Shown here piece after piece: positions 8,699 to 16,617 of a DNA stretch of 16,617 nucleotides. The translations under genes were made by a program, and so were the position numbers. Source of the stretch: Podila epigama (taxonomy: Eukaryota > Mortierellomycota > Mortierellomycetes > Mortierellales > Mortierellaceae); NCBI GenBank assembly GCA_015679605.1, contig JAAAVE010000577.1:1-16617 (forward strand), read 5' to 3'. The notes under the pieces were generated by a model. It saw only the letters and a list, made by a program, of their open reading frames with translations, made no database searches and was not told the DNA's origin. How positions within the stretch are numbered: the stretch's first letter is position 1; each line of letters begins with the position of its first letter.

Positions 8699-10656
8699 AT
8701 GGTGAGACTTGATGAGAAGTCACGCTGAAGCGAATCTGGAGAGCGGAGAGGGCGGAGATAACCAAAACAAGTGTCTGGACATGCACTTGGATCCATCATG
8801 CAACATCATGGATGAAATACCCATCCATCTATCCATCAGTGCGAAGAGCAGGATATACAGTCATCGCCAATACCAACAGAAGCCTGAGGAACCATACACA
8901 TTGAACCGGGAATGATAAACTTGCAAAGAGCCCAAAATAGCGGAACAGACAACTTTTCTTTTGGATGATGGATCAGATGGCTCAACTCGATGCATCTAAT
9001 TGGATGGCGGATTGACGGATGGCAGGATGACGGGCAGAGTGCATGTTAACATGGCATGAAGGAGTCCACAAAACCTGAGTACTGTTAATAGGCGGTAGTC
9101 ATCGACACTTTTTTGTTATGGGTCGTGGTTAATGACCATTGCTTTCAGACATGGACAGAAATCAGCAACAATGGAATGGAACAAGCAAGACTTTCTTTTA
9201 ATGAATCTCATCACTGACTGGAACGCTGCATCTTTTTTTTTATTTTGCTGTAATGTCCTCTAGGCTCGTGGTCCTAAGAAGCACTTGAAGCGTCTCAATG
9301 CTCCCAAGCACTGGATGCTTGACAAGCTCACCGGCACTTATGTATGTGGTTTGTTTATTGCGCCTGGGATTTCTTTGAAGAACACTATAGAATATGACAG
9401 GACGCGGAGCCTCAGGAAGGTCAACTAGAACGACAGCATTCTTCAGGAAAACATATCATGAAAGCAATAGGCGCTGTCCTTCATTGGAAACGCTGGCTTG
9501 AAGCGTTGGCATCATGTCGCTCTCTAAAGGGGGATCTGGAGACAACCAGCTTGGAATACTCGGCACTCCTGCTTTTGTTTGGATATGTGTGCAGAGTGGT
9601 ACAGGAATCAAGTCTTTCAACCTTGCTCAGTCCCCGCTCATGATCGCATTCTGATTGTTCGATATGTTGTGAGCTTCATTGGACAGAACAACCATACAAT
9701 GGACATCGGACAACGGACAATAGACAACCAGATCTGTGCCCAAGCTGCACAGCCATATCAAACCAAACCCGTCAGCACCTTGACGCTTTTGCGAGGTCAA
9801 CACATCAACACAACAATGGACAATTTGGAAGAGGCGGGTCATGGTCAAATGTTTTGACTTTAAGAGTGGAGCAAGGAGCGAAGGAAAATGAGAGAACTGT
9901 TCTCTGACATATTTTGTTGTGCGATCTCTTGACGACACGACATGATTTCGTGTATAGGCCCCCCGCCCCACTGCTGGTCCCCACAAGCTCCGTGAGTGCT
10001 TGCCTTTGATCATCTTGATCCGCAACCGTCTCAAGTACGCTCTTAACGGCAAGGAGGTTCAGTCCATCCTTATGCAGCGTCTTGTCAAGGTTGATGGCAA
10101 GGTCCGCACTGACTCCACCTACCCCGCTGGATTCATGGATACCATCTCCATTGAGAAGACTGGCGAGAACTTCCGTCTCGTCTACGATACCAAGGGTCGT
10201 TTCACCGTCCACCGTATCACCGCCGAGGAGGCCCAGTACAAGCTTTGCAAGGTCAAGAAGGTCCAGCTCGGTGCCAAGGGTATCCCCTTCGTTGTAACCC
10301 ACGATGGTCGCACCCTTCGTTACCCCGATCCCTTGATCAAGGTCAACGACACCATCAAGCTTGACTTGGAGACTAGCAAGTTCAACGAGTTCATCAAGTT
10401 CGAGGTCGGCAACGTCGCCATGGTCACTGGTGGTCGTAACACTGGCCGTGTCGGTATCATCACCCACCGTGAGCGTCACGTTGGAGGTTTCGACATTGTC
10501 CACATCAAGGATGTCCTCGACCGCCAGTTCGCCACCCGTGTCTCCAACGTTTTCGTCATTGGTGAGGGCAACAAGCCCTGGGTCTCTCTCCCCAAGAACA
10601 AGGGAGTTAAGCTCACCATTGCTGAGGAGCGTGACCGTCGTCGTGCTGCCAACTAA
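8699..10656 (+). CDS. RPS4: 40S ribosomal protein S4 (eS4), 3 coding exons, 259 aa
   Basis: Exons 8699-8701 (ATG only), 9264-9341 and 9958-10656. The ATG is followed directly by donor GTGAGA. Exon 2 begins [20 protein letters not shown], the classic eS4 N-terminus, and ends at TGTY. Exon 3 begins [17 protein letters not shown] and runs to the terminal [11 protein letters not shown]. The domains follow the family: N-terminal RS4 segment, S4-type RNA-binding segment ([18 protein letters not shown], then the [12 protein letters not shown] block), central region, and a KOW motif at [16 protein letters not shown]. The length matches yeast Rps4 (261 aa). It is a structural protein of the small ribosomal subunit. 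Codons are strongly biased to C-ending forms, AAG and CGT/CGC, unlike the flanking genes, as expected for very high expression. A start-codon-only first exon is known in ribosomal protein genes of other eukaryotes. Confidence 0.96.
8702..9263 (+). other. RPS4 intron 1 (562 nt)
   Basis: Donor GTGAGA directly after the ATG; acceptor CCTCTAG. It is much longer than the introns of other genes here (97-360 nt). It holds scattered GGAT/ATCC clusters (8815-8840, 8963-9030) and C-box-like ATGATAA and GATGATGG strings, but no properly spaced C/D pair that I could find. Long first introns of ribosomal protein genes can affect expression or host snoRNAs; neither is shown here. Confidence 0.8.
9342..9957 (+). 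other. RPS4 intron 2 (616 nt)
   Basis: Donor GTATGT, acceptor TGTATAG. The longest intron in the window. It contains a perfect stem AACGCT/AGCGTT near 9490-9510, a GGACAA-type repeat cluster near 9682-9728, and AGAGAACTGTTCTCT (9891-9905), an inverted repeat with one central base that overlaps CTGAC, a possible branch point about 50 nt before the acceptor. No RNA gene is identified. Confidence 0.8.
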
Positions 10657-11169
10657 ATGGGAGGCTGCAGGTCGTTTTTTCTTAATAAAAGAAAAGAAAG
10701 AAAAAAAGAAAATATACGAAAGAAGGAAAAATCTCTCCTTGTGTATGGTATTGCAAGTTGGTTGGTTGTGAGTTTCTTTTTTTTTTGTCCCAAAGTCAAC
10801 CAGCAGGCATGCTAGTGTTTGTACGTGCACAGGATGAGTATGATTGGTCAAAATCAAGCTCTTGCCCCCCAAAGGGTCAACATGGTCACAAGACGCGCAA
10901 TTTTCAGCTTCATTGTTCAGTACTTTTTCTTTCAATTTCCTTCTTTCCTTCCATCCCTTTACCAAATCACCATTCACCTCTCTTTTTGTATTTATACCAG
11001 CAAGATTGTGACAGCCGCAAACCAACAGCACGTCGACATTTAAAGCACAAGCAGACTCCTTGATTCTACTATATTCTCAAAAGGAAGAAGAAAACTTTTT
11101 TTGAATTCTCTACAACAAGCTCACAGACCAACACAACAGGTGAAAAGCCAAGAGGAACAAGACAACATC
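10657..11169. other. Intergenic region between RPS4 and the E2 gene
   Basis: The RPS4 3' UTR is followed by the promoter of the UBC8-like gene. A pyrimidine-rich stretch (about 10910-10990) and TATTTATA at 10989-10996, 174 bp before the ATG, could be core promoter elements. I see no gene. Confidence 0.6.
10684..10689 (+). terminator. Candidate polyadenylation signal of RPS4
   Basis: AATAAA 27 bp after the stop codon, followed by an A/G-rich stretch. The very short distance would give a compact 3' UTR, which is usual for ribosomal protein genes. Confidence 0.6.
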
Positions 11170-12536
11170 ATGTCATCACCCCGCAGAAGAATCGAAACAG
11201 ATGTCATGAAGTTGTATGTATTTCTGACATCGTTCTCCTCCATTGCGCTCTTCTCTCTTCGCTTTGCAAAAAAAAAAAAAAAAAAAGAGGACATGAAAGA
11301 GCATTGTAACGCGTTACCCTTTTTTTTCTCATTTTGTTGGGACTAACAAAAAATTGTCATGTTTCAACGTAGGCTTATGAGTGACTATGAAGTAACTCTA
11401 GTGAATGATAACATGCAAGAGTTTTACGTTCGATTCCATGGACCAGCAGACAGTAAGTACCTTTCTGAGTCCTTTATAAATGTTCATTCTTCATCTTTTG
11501 GCCTATCTTTCTCATTTCTTTTCTCACGCATTGTTTTTGCCGTATTCCAATACATCTAAAATGTAGCTCCTTTCTCTGGAGGCGTCTGGAAAGTTCATGT
11601 TGAGTTGCCGGATCAGTATCCTTACAAATCCCCTTCGATCGGCTTTATGAACAAGATCTTTCACCCCAACATCGATGAACTGTAAGGACGTCTGTTTCTC
11701 TTGTGATTCACTGTGCAAAAATGAGCGAGTGAGCAAGCGAATTGGTGTTATATTAACACAACCACTTTATTATTATTTTTTTCATCGAACATTTAGAAGC
11801 GGATCCGTTTGCTTGGATGTCATCAATCAGACCTGGAGCCCAATGTTTGGTATGTACACAGGCATGGAAAGAACAAAACTTGTAGAGATGGGGTTCTAAA
11901 AGGATATGGCTTTTCATCTTGGCTGGAAATTCACCGCAAACAATGGGTAATGGGATTGGAGAATGGAAAAATGTATCCCTTTTTGGTCCCTTACTTTTTT
12001 TTTTTATGGAGTTTGTCTGTGGTAACAAGTGTACCCTTGAAAATGATAAGGGGTGGAAGGGGGTGAAAGAGGGGAGGAGGAGCTACATCTCTTTTTGTGA
12101 CATTGTGCTAAGATGACCCTCGTTTTTTTTTTTTACTCATCTACTGCGTCCCTAGATATGATCAACATTTTCGAAGTGTTCCTGCCACAGCTGTTGAGAT
12201 ATCCCAACCCAACAGATCCTTTGAATGGAGAGGCTGCCGCCATGTTGATGCGTGATGCGGCAGCATATGAAGTGAAAGTAAAAGGTAATGAACGAATATT
12301 ATGATCAGTTTCTGGAACTAGGGATTGGCAGATGGTACAAAGTTTACTTGTTCAATATACTGAAAGAAATACGATGATGTGGGTTTGTTTGGTCGGGCTT
12401 TCCTATAGATTATGTCAATCGGTACGCTACCAAGGAGGCTGCAGATGCTGCAACGGACGAGAGTTCCTCCGACGATGACATGAGCTCGGTTGCCTCCTTT
12501 TCGGAAGATGACGATGCACCTGGTTTGGAGCTGTAA
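11170..12536 (+). CDS. UBC8: Ubiquitin-conjugating enzyme E2, UBC8/UBE2H type, 6 exons, 182 aa
   Basis: Exons: 11170-11213, 11373-11452, 11567-11681, 11797-11849, 12156-12284, 12409-12536. The joined 549 nt form one frame. The protein starts [15 protein letters not shown] and contains the UBC-fold landmarks: [32 protein letters not shown] (HPN at 74-76), and [12 protein letters not shown] with catalytic Cys85. The family's [19 protein letters not shown] segment follows, then an acidic tail rich in Ser/Asp ([19 protein letters not shown]). Human UBE2H is 183 aa with the same acidic C-terminus. This E2 takes ubiquitin from E1 as a thioester. In yeast, Ubc8 works with the GID ligase to degrade gluconeogenic enzymes such as Fbp1 after glucose addition, and in mammals UBE2H works with CTLH. 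The same role is expected here. Confidence 0.95.
11269..11286. repeat. A18 tract in E2 intron 1
   Basis: A run of about eighteen A inside intron 1 (11214-11372) of the UBC8-like gene, one of several intronic or intergenic homopolymers. It is prone to length error in assembly but lies outside the coding sequence. Confidence 0.85.
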
Positions 12537-13038
12537 AAAAAAATGCCTCGATTTGATCTCACTCTCAAATCTCTTTTCATCAGGCACCCTTTGCCTATTT
12601 CCTGCAGACCTCTTTATATTTCTCAAGCACAAATACATATTCTCTGTCCAACCTATTCTTTGTCAACATGTCAACAGAAGGGCACACAAATAAACAAAGG
12701 ATAGCAAAGAAAACATGAACGTTTGTATTTGTTTGAACAGCGATTGTTGCTTTGAACCATTAGACGAATATAAGAAAAAAGAAATAGAAAGGAAAGGTAA
12801 AAAAAAAACGTCTTCGAGTTGGCATTATTTTTTCATAGCCAGATCACATCGGTTTTTTCCTCTTCTCGATTCTTTTCCTTCTTTTTGAGAGGCATGTGAC
12901 CTTTCAAGTTGCTCTTTTCCTCTTACCCTCACTTCATTCCATGCGTCAATGTGTCGCGTACAAAAGACAGATAGAGAAAGAAAAAGAGAGAAATTGAACG
13001 AAAGGGATACCTCGTCCAGAAAAAGCTTCACGTTTCCA
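12537..13038. other. Convergent intergenic region between the E2 and eIF4E genes
   Basis: Both flanking genes end here. On the plus strand AATAAA at 12689-12694 lies about 150 bp past the E2 stop. On the minus strand no exact AATAAA follows the eIF4E stop; AT-rich sequence near 12828-12832 is a weak candidate. The right part is pyrimidine/purine skewed. I see no gene. Confidence 0.6.
12689..12694 (+). terminator. Candidate polyadenylation signal of the E2 gene
   Basis: AATAAA 152 bp after the stop codon, followed by an A-rich stretch. The position fits a normal fungal 3' UTR. Confidence 0.55.
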
Positions 13039-14366
13039 TTATACAGTCCACGCCTTGCCATTCTTGGACGACGAATCATGATGGCTTTGGAACTCGAGGG
13101 TACCATCAATGTTGGCTGATTTCTTCAAAGTGCGTCTATGTGTAATAAAGAAAAAAAAGATGAAAAAAGTCAGCTTGCTTGAAAGTCAAAGACCTTAACC
13201 TTCCTTACTGTAAAGCTAGATCCATCTTTATCCCTTTCTTACCCGATGCTCATAGCAACTTCCTGGTTGTCCGAGGAACGCGTCCAAAGCGCTATCCTGA
13301 AAAACGCCTTGCGGACAGAAACAACCACTCCGCAGACCTCGTTTTCATGCTCAAAAGCCTCGCCAATGCAAGCCAGCATCTAGAAGAGCAAGAGGAAACA
13401 TGTATCGTTAGCCATGATCCCTCACCCCAACAAAACATGGTAAAAAAAATAAAAAAAAACGAAACCCCGCAGTCAACGAAGGTGTGAACTGCTTCCTCCA
13501 CTCGAAAATAGGGGGTGGAGGGAAGAAAAGATAAAGATGATAGAATAGGGTGTTGCCCGATATAAACAAGTGTAAAGAACCCCAGGAAGAAGCGCTTCAA
13601 TAGAAAAACACACACTTACAGTGTACAGCCAAATGTTGTCAATTTCATTCATGGTCTTGTTGCGAGGCAACTGGATGCTCCACTTTCCTCCGTGCTGATT
13701 GGCAGAGTCCTCCCACATGGGCTTGATGCCCTGCTTGAACAGATGGTAGTTTGAGCTGATGGACAGGTCACAAGTCTTCATAATGTTATTGTAGACACTA
13801 AGGACATGAATCAAACATCAGACAAGGAACAAGAGTTAGCTTTTTCGCTGTGTTGTGCTTTGCTGTGCTTTGCTGTGCTTTGTATGTAGTCTCCCTTTCG
13901 TCCATGTCACGAGATATCGAACTGGCCGCAGTAACGAAAGGAATCCAGAAGGAGAACAACAAAATAAAAACAGAAATGGAAAATAGAGATACAACTCCTC
14001 CGTGCATATGAGGAATTTCAAATCTCGCACCACAGTGGCTGGTTACCAAAAAAGAAAGGAGACTTCTTCCGAATAAAAAAAACAAAATGGTTCGGGCACG
14101 TAACGCTTTCCCCAAAATACGTGGTACATGTTGGAGACTGAAAACAATAGCACTTACCCCCAGAAATCCTCAACGGTATCGAAGGTGATAAGCTCCTTGA
14201 GAGACATTTCCCAGTTGTTGGCATTCGACTTCTTTCCAGGGTTATCGAACCAGAGGGTCCAGGAGTTATGGAGAGGGTGCTTGGCATTGAAGTTGACGGG
14301 ATCGTTGAACACGGTGACGTATTTGCTGTCACCAGTGGGCACTGCAAGATTATCGTTCTGAGCCAT
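13039..14366 (-). CDS. Eukaryotic translation initiation factor 4E (cap-binding protein), 4 exons, 206 aa
   Basis: Minus-strand exons: 14366-14158, 13797-13620, 13379-13243, 13135-13039. The joined 621 nt are in frame. The eIF4E fold is clear: [11 protein letters not shown] (30-40), [14 protein letters not shown] (63-76), [18 protein letters not shown] (93-110), [24 protein letters not shown] and ALWT. The cap-stacking tryptophans match human W56 and W102 as W52 and W98, with cap-contacting E99 (human E103), W161 (W166) and R152 (R157). The dorsal W69 (human W73), which receives YxxxxL-phi ligands such as eIF4G and 4E-T, is present. The start is the only in-frame ATG; the frame stays open upstream but has no ATG. 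Context ACATCATGG is good. A likely partner, the 4E-T-like protein, is encoded about 9 kb away. It binds the m7G cap and recruits eIF4G to start translation. Confidence 0.96.
13851..13880. repeat. Three copies of a 10-bp tandem repeat in eIF4E intron 1
   Basis: TGCTGTGCTT occurs twice exactly, preceded by one single-base variant (TGTTGTGCTT). It lies within intron 1 (14157-13798) of the eIF4E gene, about 55 bp from its acceptor. Read on the gene's strand the unit is AAGCACAGCA. Confidence 0.9.
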
Positions 14367-14927
14367 GATGTGATGTAGATTTGTTGATTGAGATGAGAAA
14401 AGAGGCGACACGAAAAGTGAGAGAAAGGTGAAAATGAATGATCACAAGAGATGACGATATATGTGGAGATAAAAGAGGGTTTAGAAAAGAGATGTAAAGA
14501 AAGAAAGAAAGAAATGTACAAGGCAATAAAAATAACAACAATGCAAACAAAAGAAAAAAAGAAAAAGGTAAAAATATGCGTGAGAATGATTTGGTAGAGT
14601 CAGACAATTGCTCAGAAAGGGCGACTGCAAGACAAGAAACTAAGAATGGGTGGCGGATTGATTAACGATCTAGTGAAGGGAAAATGAGTGAGAAGGTGGA
14701 GGGAGCGTAGAGGAAAGACACAAGAGGGAGGTGTGGATGGATGCAGGGAGGGTGAGGAGTGTAACGGAGTGGATCGTGTGGGATGATGGTCGGATTGGAG
14801 GAAAATGAAATGGTTTGACAAAGAGAAAAAGATTTCAAAAAAGAAAATGATCTCAAAAAAAAAAAAAAAAAAAAAGTGACTGCTCATCTCATGTTTTGTG
14901 AATGAATATTGGTCCTACAAAAAATGT
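14367..14927. other. eIF4E promoter/leader and downstream region of the isomerase gene
   Basis: On the eIF4E coding (minus) strand this is strongly pyrimidine-rich over about 500 bp, with runs such as TTTCTTTCTTTC, typical of CT-rich promoters of highly expressed fungal genes. A weak TATA-like ATATAT (on the minus strand near 14460) lies about 95 bp upstream of the ATG. A21 at 14855-14875 sits just beyond the isomerase stop codon. There is no other gene and no exact AATAAA for the isomerase. Confidence 0.6.
14855..14875. repeat. A21 homopolymer (T21 on the coding strand)
   Basis: Twenty-one A on the plus strand, 53 bp past the isomerase stop. On that gene's strand it is a U-rich tract in the likely 3' UTR or terminator zone. 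Confidence 0.9.
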
Positions 14928-15969
14928 CTATTTCCTGCGGATGGTCACGGATCCATCTTCGCAGCCAAAGTACGCGACTTCGGCCATGTTGCAGAAGAGG
15001 CCGACCTCGACAACGCCCGTGATCAGCTTGATATCGCGGAGAACCTTGGAAGGATCATGGATCAGCCCAAATGGTGCGTCAATGATAAAGTTGCCGTTGT
15101 CCGAGACAACAGGGCCCGCCTTGGCCACTGCCATACGGAGCTTTGCGTCCTTGGATCCGAGTTCGTGCAGTTTCTTCATAACCGCCTTCCAGGCAAAAGG
15201 CACAACCTCAACTGGCACACCCTTGGTCCACTATTGTTCATAATGATGTTGATATTGACATTGATTGTTTTTTTTTTTTTATGGAACACATTAAAAAGAA
15301 GGTAACCGTTGTCAGAAGAAAACTTCGGGAGAGCTTCTTCTGCTTACCCTCCACACACGCACATGCCAAACCATGCCATCTACTCTCTCTATCTCTCTTT
15401 CTCTTTCTCTTCCTATGATCCCAGTAGTACAACATTACCTGCTCACCAAGAACCTTCGAGTCCTTGCGGAAGTCGGCAACAATAACAAACTTCTTGGCAG
15501 CCTCGGCAACGACCTTCTCTTGAAGATGTGCAGCGCCGCCTCCCTTGATAGCGTTCAACTCCGAGTCGACCTCATCCGCACCGTCAATAGTGACATCAAT
15601 GTTTGAATATCTGTTATAGGAGAAGAGGTGGAGATAGAATAGTTACCAGACACCGAGTGGTATCGAGTGAGATTGAGTGAACTCGAAATAGAAAAACAAA
15701 CAAGCAAATAATCAAACTCCTGCAACACCTTACTGCTCAACGTCGCCAACAGTCAAACCACCATCGAGCAAGAGCCCACGGGACTGGAAACTCGTAGGGA
15801 CAAAGACAGTCTTGGCATTCAATTCAGGATCGCGCTGGAGAAGACGGGCTACGACATGGACGACAGTTGATCCTGATCCCACACCAATGACACGATGGTG
15901 TGGCAACACGTGCTCGTCTACGGCTTGGTAGGCGGCCTTCTTCTTAGCTTCTTCAATCAATGAGGCCAT
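14928..15969 (-). CDS. RKI1: Ribose-5-phosphate isomerase A, 3 exons, 236 aa
   Basis: Minus-strand exons: 15969-15734, 15610-15439, 15230-14928; the joined 711 nt are in frame. It interconverts ribose 5-phosphate and ribulose 5-phosphate in the non-oxidative pentose phosphate pathway. Family motifs in order: [18 protein letters not shown] (GSGST at 31-35), [32 protein letters not shown] and QEK. D88, D91, K101 and E110 align with the E. coli catalytic D81, D84, K94 and E103. Then come [49 protein letters not shown] and the end [14 protein letters not shown]. The length matches the plain cytosolic enzyme. ATG 15969 has a strong context (A at -3, G at +4). The frame is open upstream, with one further ATG at 16083 that would add 38 residues resembling a mitochondrial presequence. 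Confidence 0.96.
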
Positions 15970-16083
15970 GCTGTAATTCCAAGTTGATAAATGGCGATGT
16001 GTGGTTGGGAGTCGTGAAAAAGAACGAAAAAGAGAAAATGGAGAACAAGACAAGTCACCAACTTTACTCAAGCGAAGGAACAT
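15970..16083 (-). other. Possible in-frame N-terminal extension of the isomerase
   Basis: From ATG 16083 the frame runs without a stop into the isomerase start, adding 38 residues: MFLRLSKVGDLSCSPFSLFR then SFSRLPTTHRHLSTWNYS. There are five Arg/Lys and one Asp, many Ser, and spaced Leu/Phe, a composition typical of mitochondrial targeting sequences. The ATG has A at -3. It may instead be plain 5' UTR, and TTACAG just before ATG 15969 could be an intron acceptor. Confidence 0.4.
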
Positions 16084-16196
16084 ATTTTTTTTTCCTTCTT
16101 TTGAAACAAATCTCTCTTCATTCAACTCTCCATCCCATCTTCCACTTTTTCCAAAACGACTCAATGTTAAGGGGTTCGGGTCACTCAATATGCACG

Positions 16197-16202
16197 TTTA
16201 TT
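16197..16202 (-). terminator. Candidate polyadenylation signal of the partial gene
   Basis: AATAAA on the minus strand, 57 bp past the stop codon of the partial gene at 16260. It supports that reading frame as the true 3' end of a transcript. Confidence 0.5.
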
Positions 16203-16259
16203 GAACAAACAAAAAAAAAAAAACGGTAGGAGACCGAGTAAGCGACCGTAGATGGTAAC

Positions 16260-16617
16260 CTAACCCAACCAAGTCATAGAACAAGTGGATCCACCATCCT
16301 TCTCCACCTTGCCAACTCCCTTGTAGGAGAAATGACGTTGCCAGATCCAAAGCTCAAAATCGCAGCTGTTGCTATGTTCGATAGACTTGATGCAATAAAA
16401 GTTCTGGTCGAAACAGGTCTTGGTGGCAAAATTCTGGACGCCTTCAAGTTCCTTGTAGTGCCGATAATGGTCTTTGTTGTCAAGAACAACACTGGCACCA
16501 AAAGTGGTGAACTTCCTGTTGCCCTTTTTTTTCACGATACGCTCCATCTGGAACACGATACGTTGAGCACGAGGAGAAATGTCCACGGCTTCTGTTTCAT
16601 TGACTGGCGCGGCAGCG
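16260..16617 (-). CDS. C-terminal part of an unrecognised Cys-containing protein (partial)
   Basis: The frame is open from the right edge to TAG at 16262-16260, giving 118 visible residues; the 5' part is outside the window. It begins AAAPVNETEAVDISPRAQRI, continues with a basic KKKGNRK segment, then KTCFDQNFYCIKS, NSCDFELWIWQRHFSY and STCSMTWLG. Four cysteines, an early N-x-T sequon and an Ala-rich start fit a secreted or lumenal protein just past a signal peptide, but that is inference. I recognise no family. It is not a shadow: nothing else codes here, the codon pattern is normal, and an AATAAA follows. The next gene on the same strand, the isomerase, begins 290 bp downstream. Confidence 0.7.
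   Translation of the reverse strand, partial: AAAPVNETEAVDISPRAQRIVFQMERIVKKKGNRKFTTFGASVVLDNKDHYRHYKELEGVQNFATKTCFDQNFYCIKSIEHSNSCDFELWIWQRHFSYKGVGKVEKDGGSTCSMTWLG

Noticed and set aside
8911-9080. C/D box snoRNA in RPS4 intron 1
   Set aside because: C-box-like ATGATAA and GATGATGG strings are present, but the nearest CTGA is over 100 nt away from either and there is no closing stem. It is kept only as an open question in the findings.
9805-11031. 408-codon open frame on the minus strand
   Set aside because: It lies antisense to RPS4 exon 3. The strong C-ending codon bias of RPS4 removes stop codons on the opposite strand, and the product is a Val/Leu/Asp/Gly-rich string with no family features.
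11809-12066. Read-through frame past exon 4 of the E2 gene
   Set aside because: It continues through the GTATGT donor at 11850 into intron sequence. The next exon, at 12156, resumes the E2 family sequence in the correct phase.
13851-13880. Short direct repeats as a CRISPR array
   Set aside because: The units are 10 bp and directly abutting without spacers, inside a eukaryotic intron. It is a small tandem repeat.
14367-14411. N-terminal extension of eIF4E to 14411
   Set aside because: The frame is open but the codon at 14411 is GTG, not ATG. The first ATG, at 14366, has a good context and gives the usual protein length.
14350-14887. Phe/Leu-rich minus-strand frames upstream of eIF4E
   Set aside because: They translate the CT-rich promoter and a T21 run. 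No start context or conservation signal supports a gene.

Overview
The window looks like nuclear DNA of a filamentous, early-diverging fungus, most likely Mortierellomycotina (Mortierella and relatives). That placement rests on gene style and protein resemblance, not on a database search. The signs are many short GT-AG introns with GTAAGT/GTATGT donors, long A/T homopolymers, CT-rich promoter regions, AATAAA-type polyadenylation signals, low-complexity coding stretches, and a membrane protein with a kelch-like ectodomain and a long disordered tail. I assembled six complete multi-exon genes and one partial gene. All 21 introns I placed are GT-AG, and each assembled frame closes exactly at a stop codon.

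Layout: (1) 88-4100 (+), an eight-exon, 1010-aa 4E-T/EIF4ENIF1-like eIF4E-binding protein with a 17-nt microexon. (2) 4101-5365, a gene-free stretch with a GGAT microsatellite, T20 and T23 tracts and a CACTCTT-type pyrimidine repeat. (3) 5366-8354 (+), an 895-aa single-pass membrane protein with a kelch-like repeat and a long disordered tail. (4) 8699-10656 (+), ribosomal protein eS4 (RPS4), whose first coding exon is the ATG alone and whose two introns are the longest in the window. (5) 11170-12536 (+), a six-exon UBC8/UBE2H-type ubiquitin-conjugating enzyme. (6) 13039-14366 (-), a four-exon eIF4E cap-binding protein, convergent with the E2. (7) 14928-15969 (-), a three-exon ribose-5-phosphate isomerase with a possible mitochondrial-leader alternative start. 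(8) 16260-16617 (-), the 3' end of an unrecognised Cys-containing protein cut by the window edge.

Three of the genes act in translation: eIF4E binds the mRNA cap, the 4E-T-like protein is expected to bind eIF4E and silence or store mRNA in P-bodies, and eS4 is part of the small ribosomal subunit. eIF4E and its likely partner lie about 9 kb apart. UBC8-type E2s act with the GID/CTLH ligase in carbon-metabolism control, and ribose-5-phosphate isomerase belongs to the pentose phosphate pathway. I see no mobile element, CRISPR array, tRNA or rRNA. No clearly new multi-gene system is evident. The points most worth checking are the eIF4E/4E-T linkage, the microexon, the possible dual-targeted isomerase, the leaderless receptor-like protein, the eS4 introns and the unknown partial gene.
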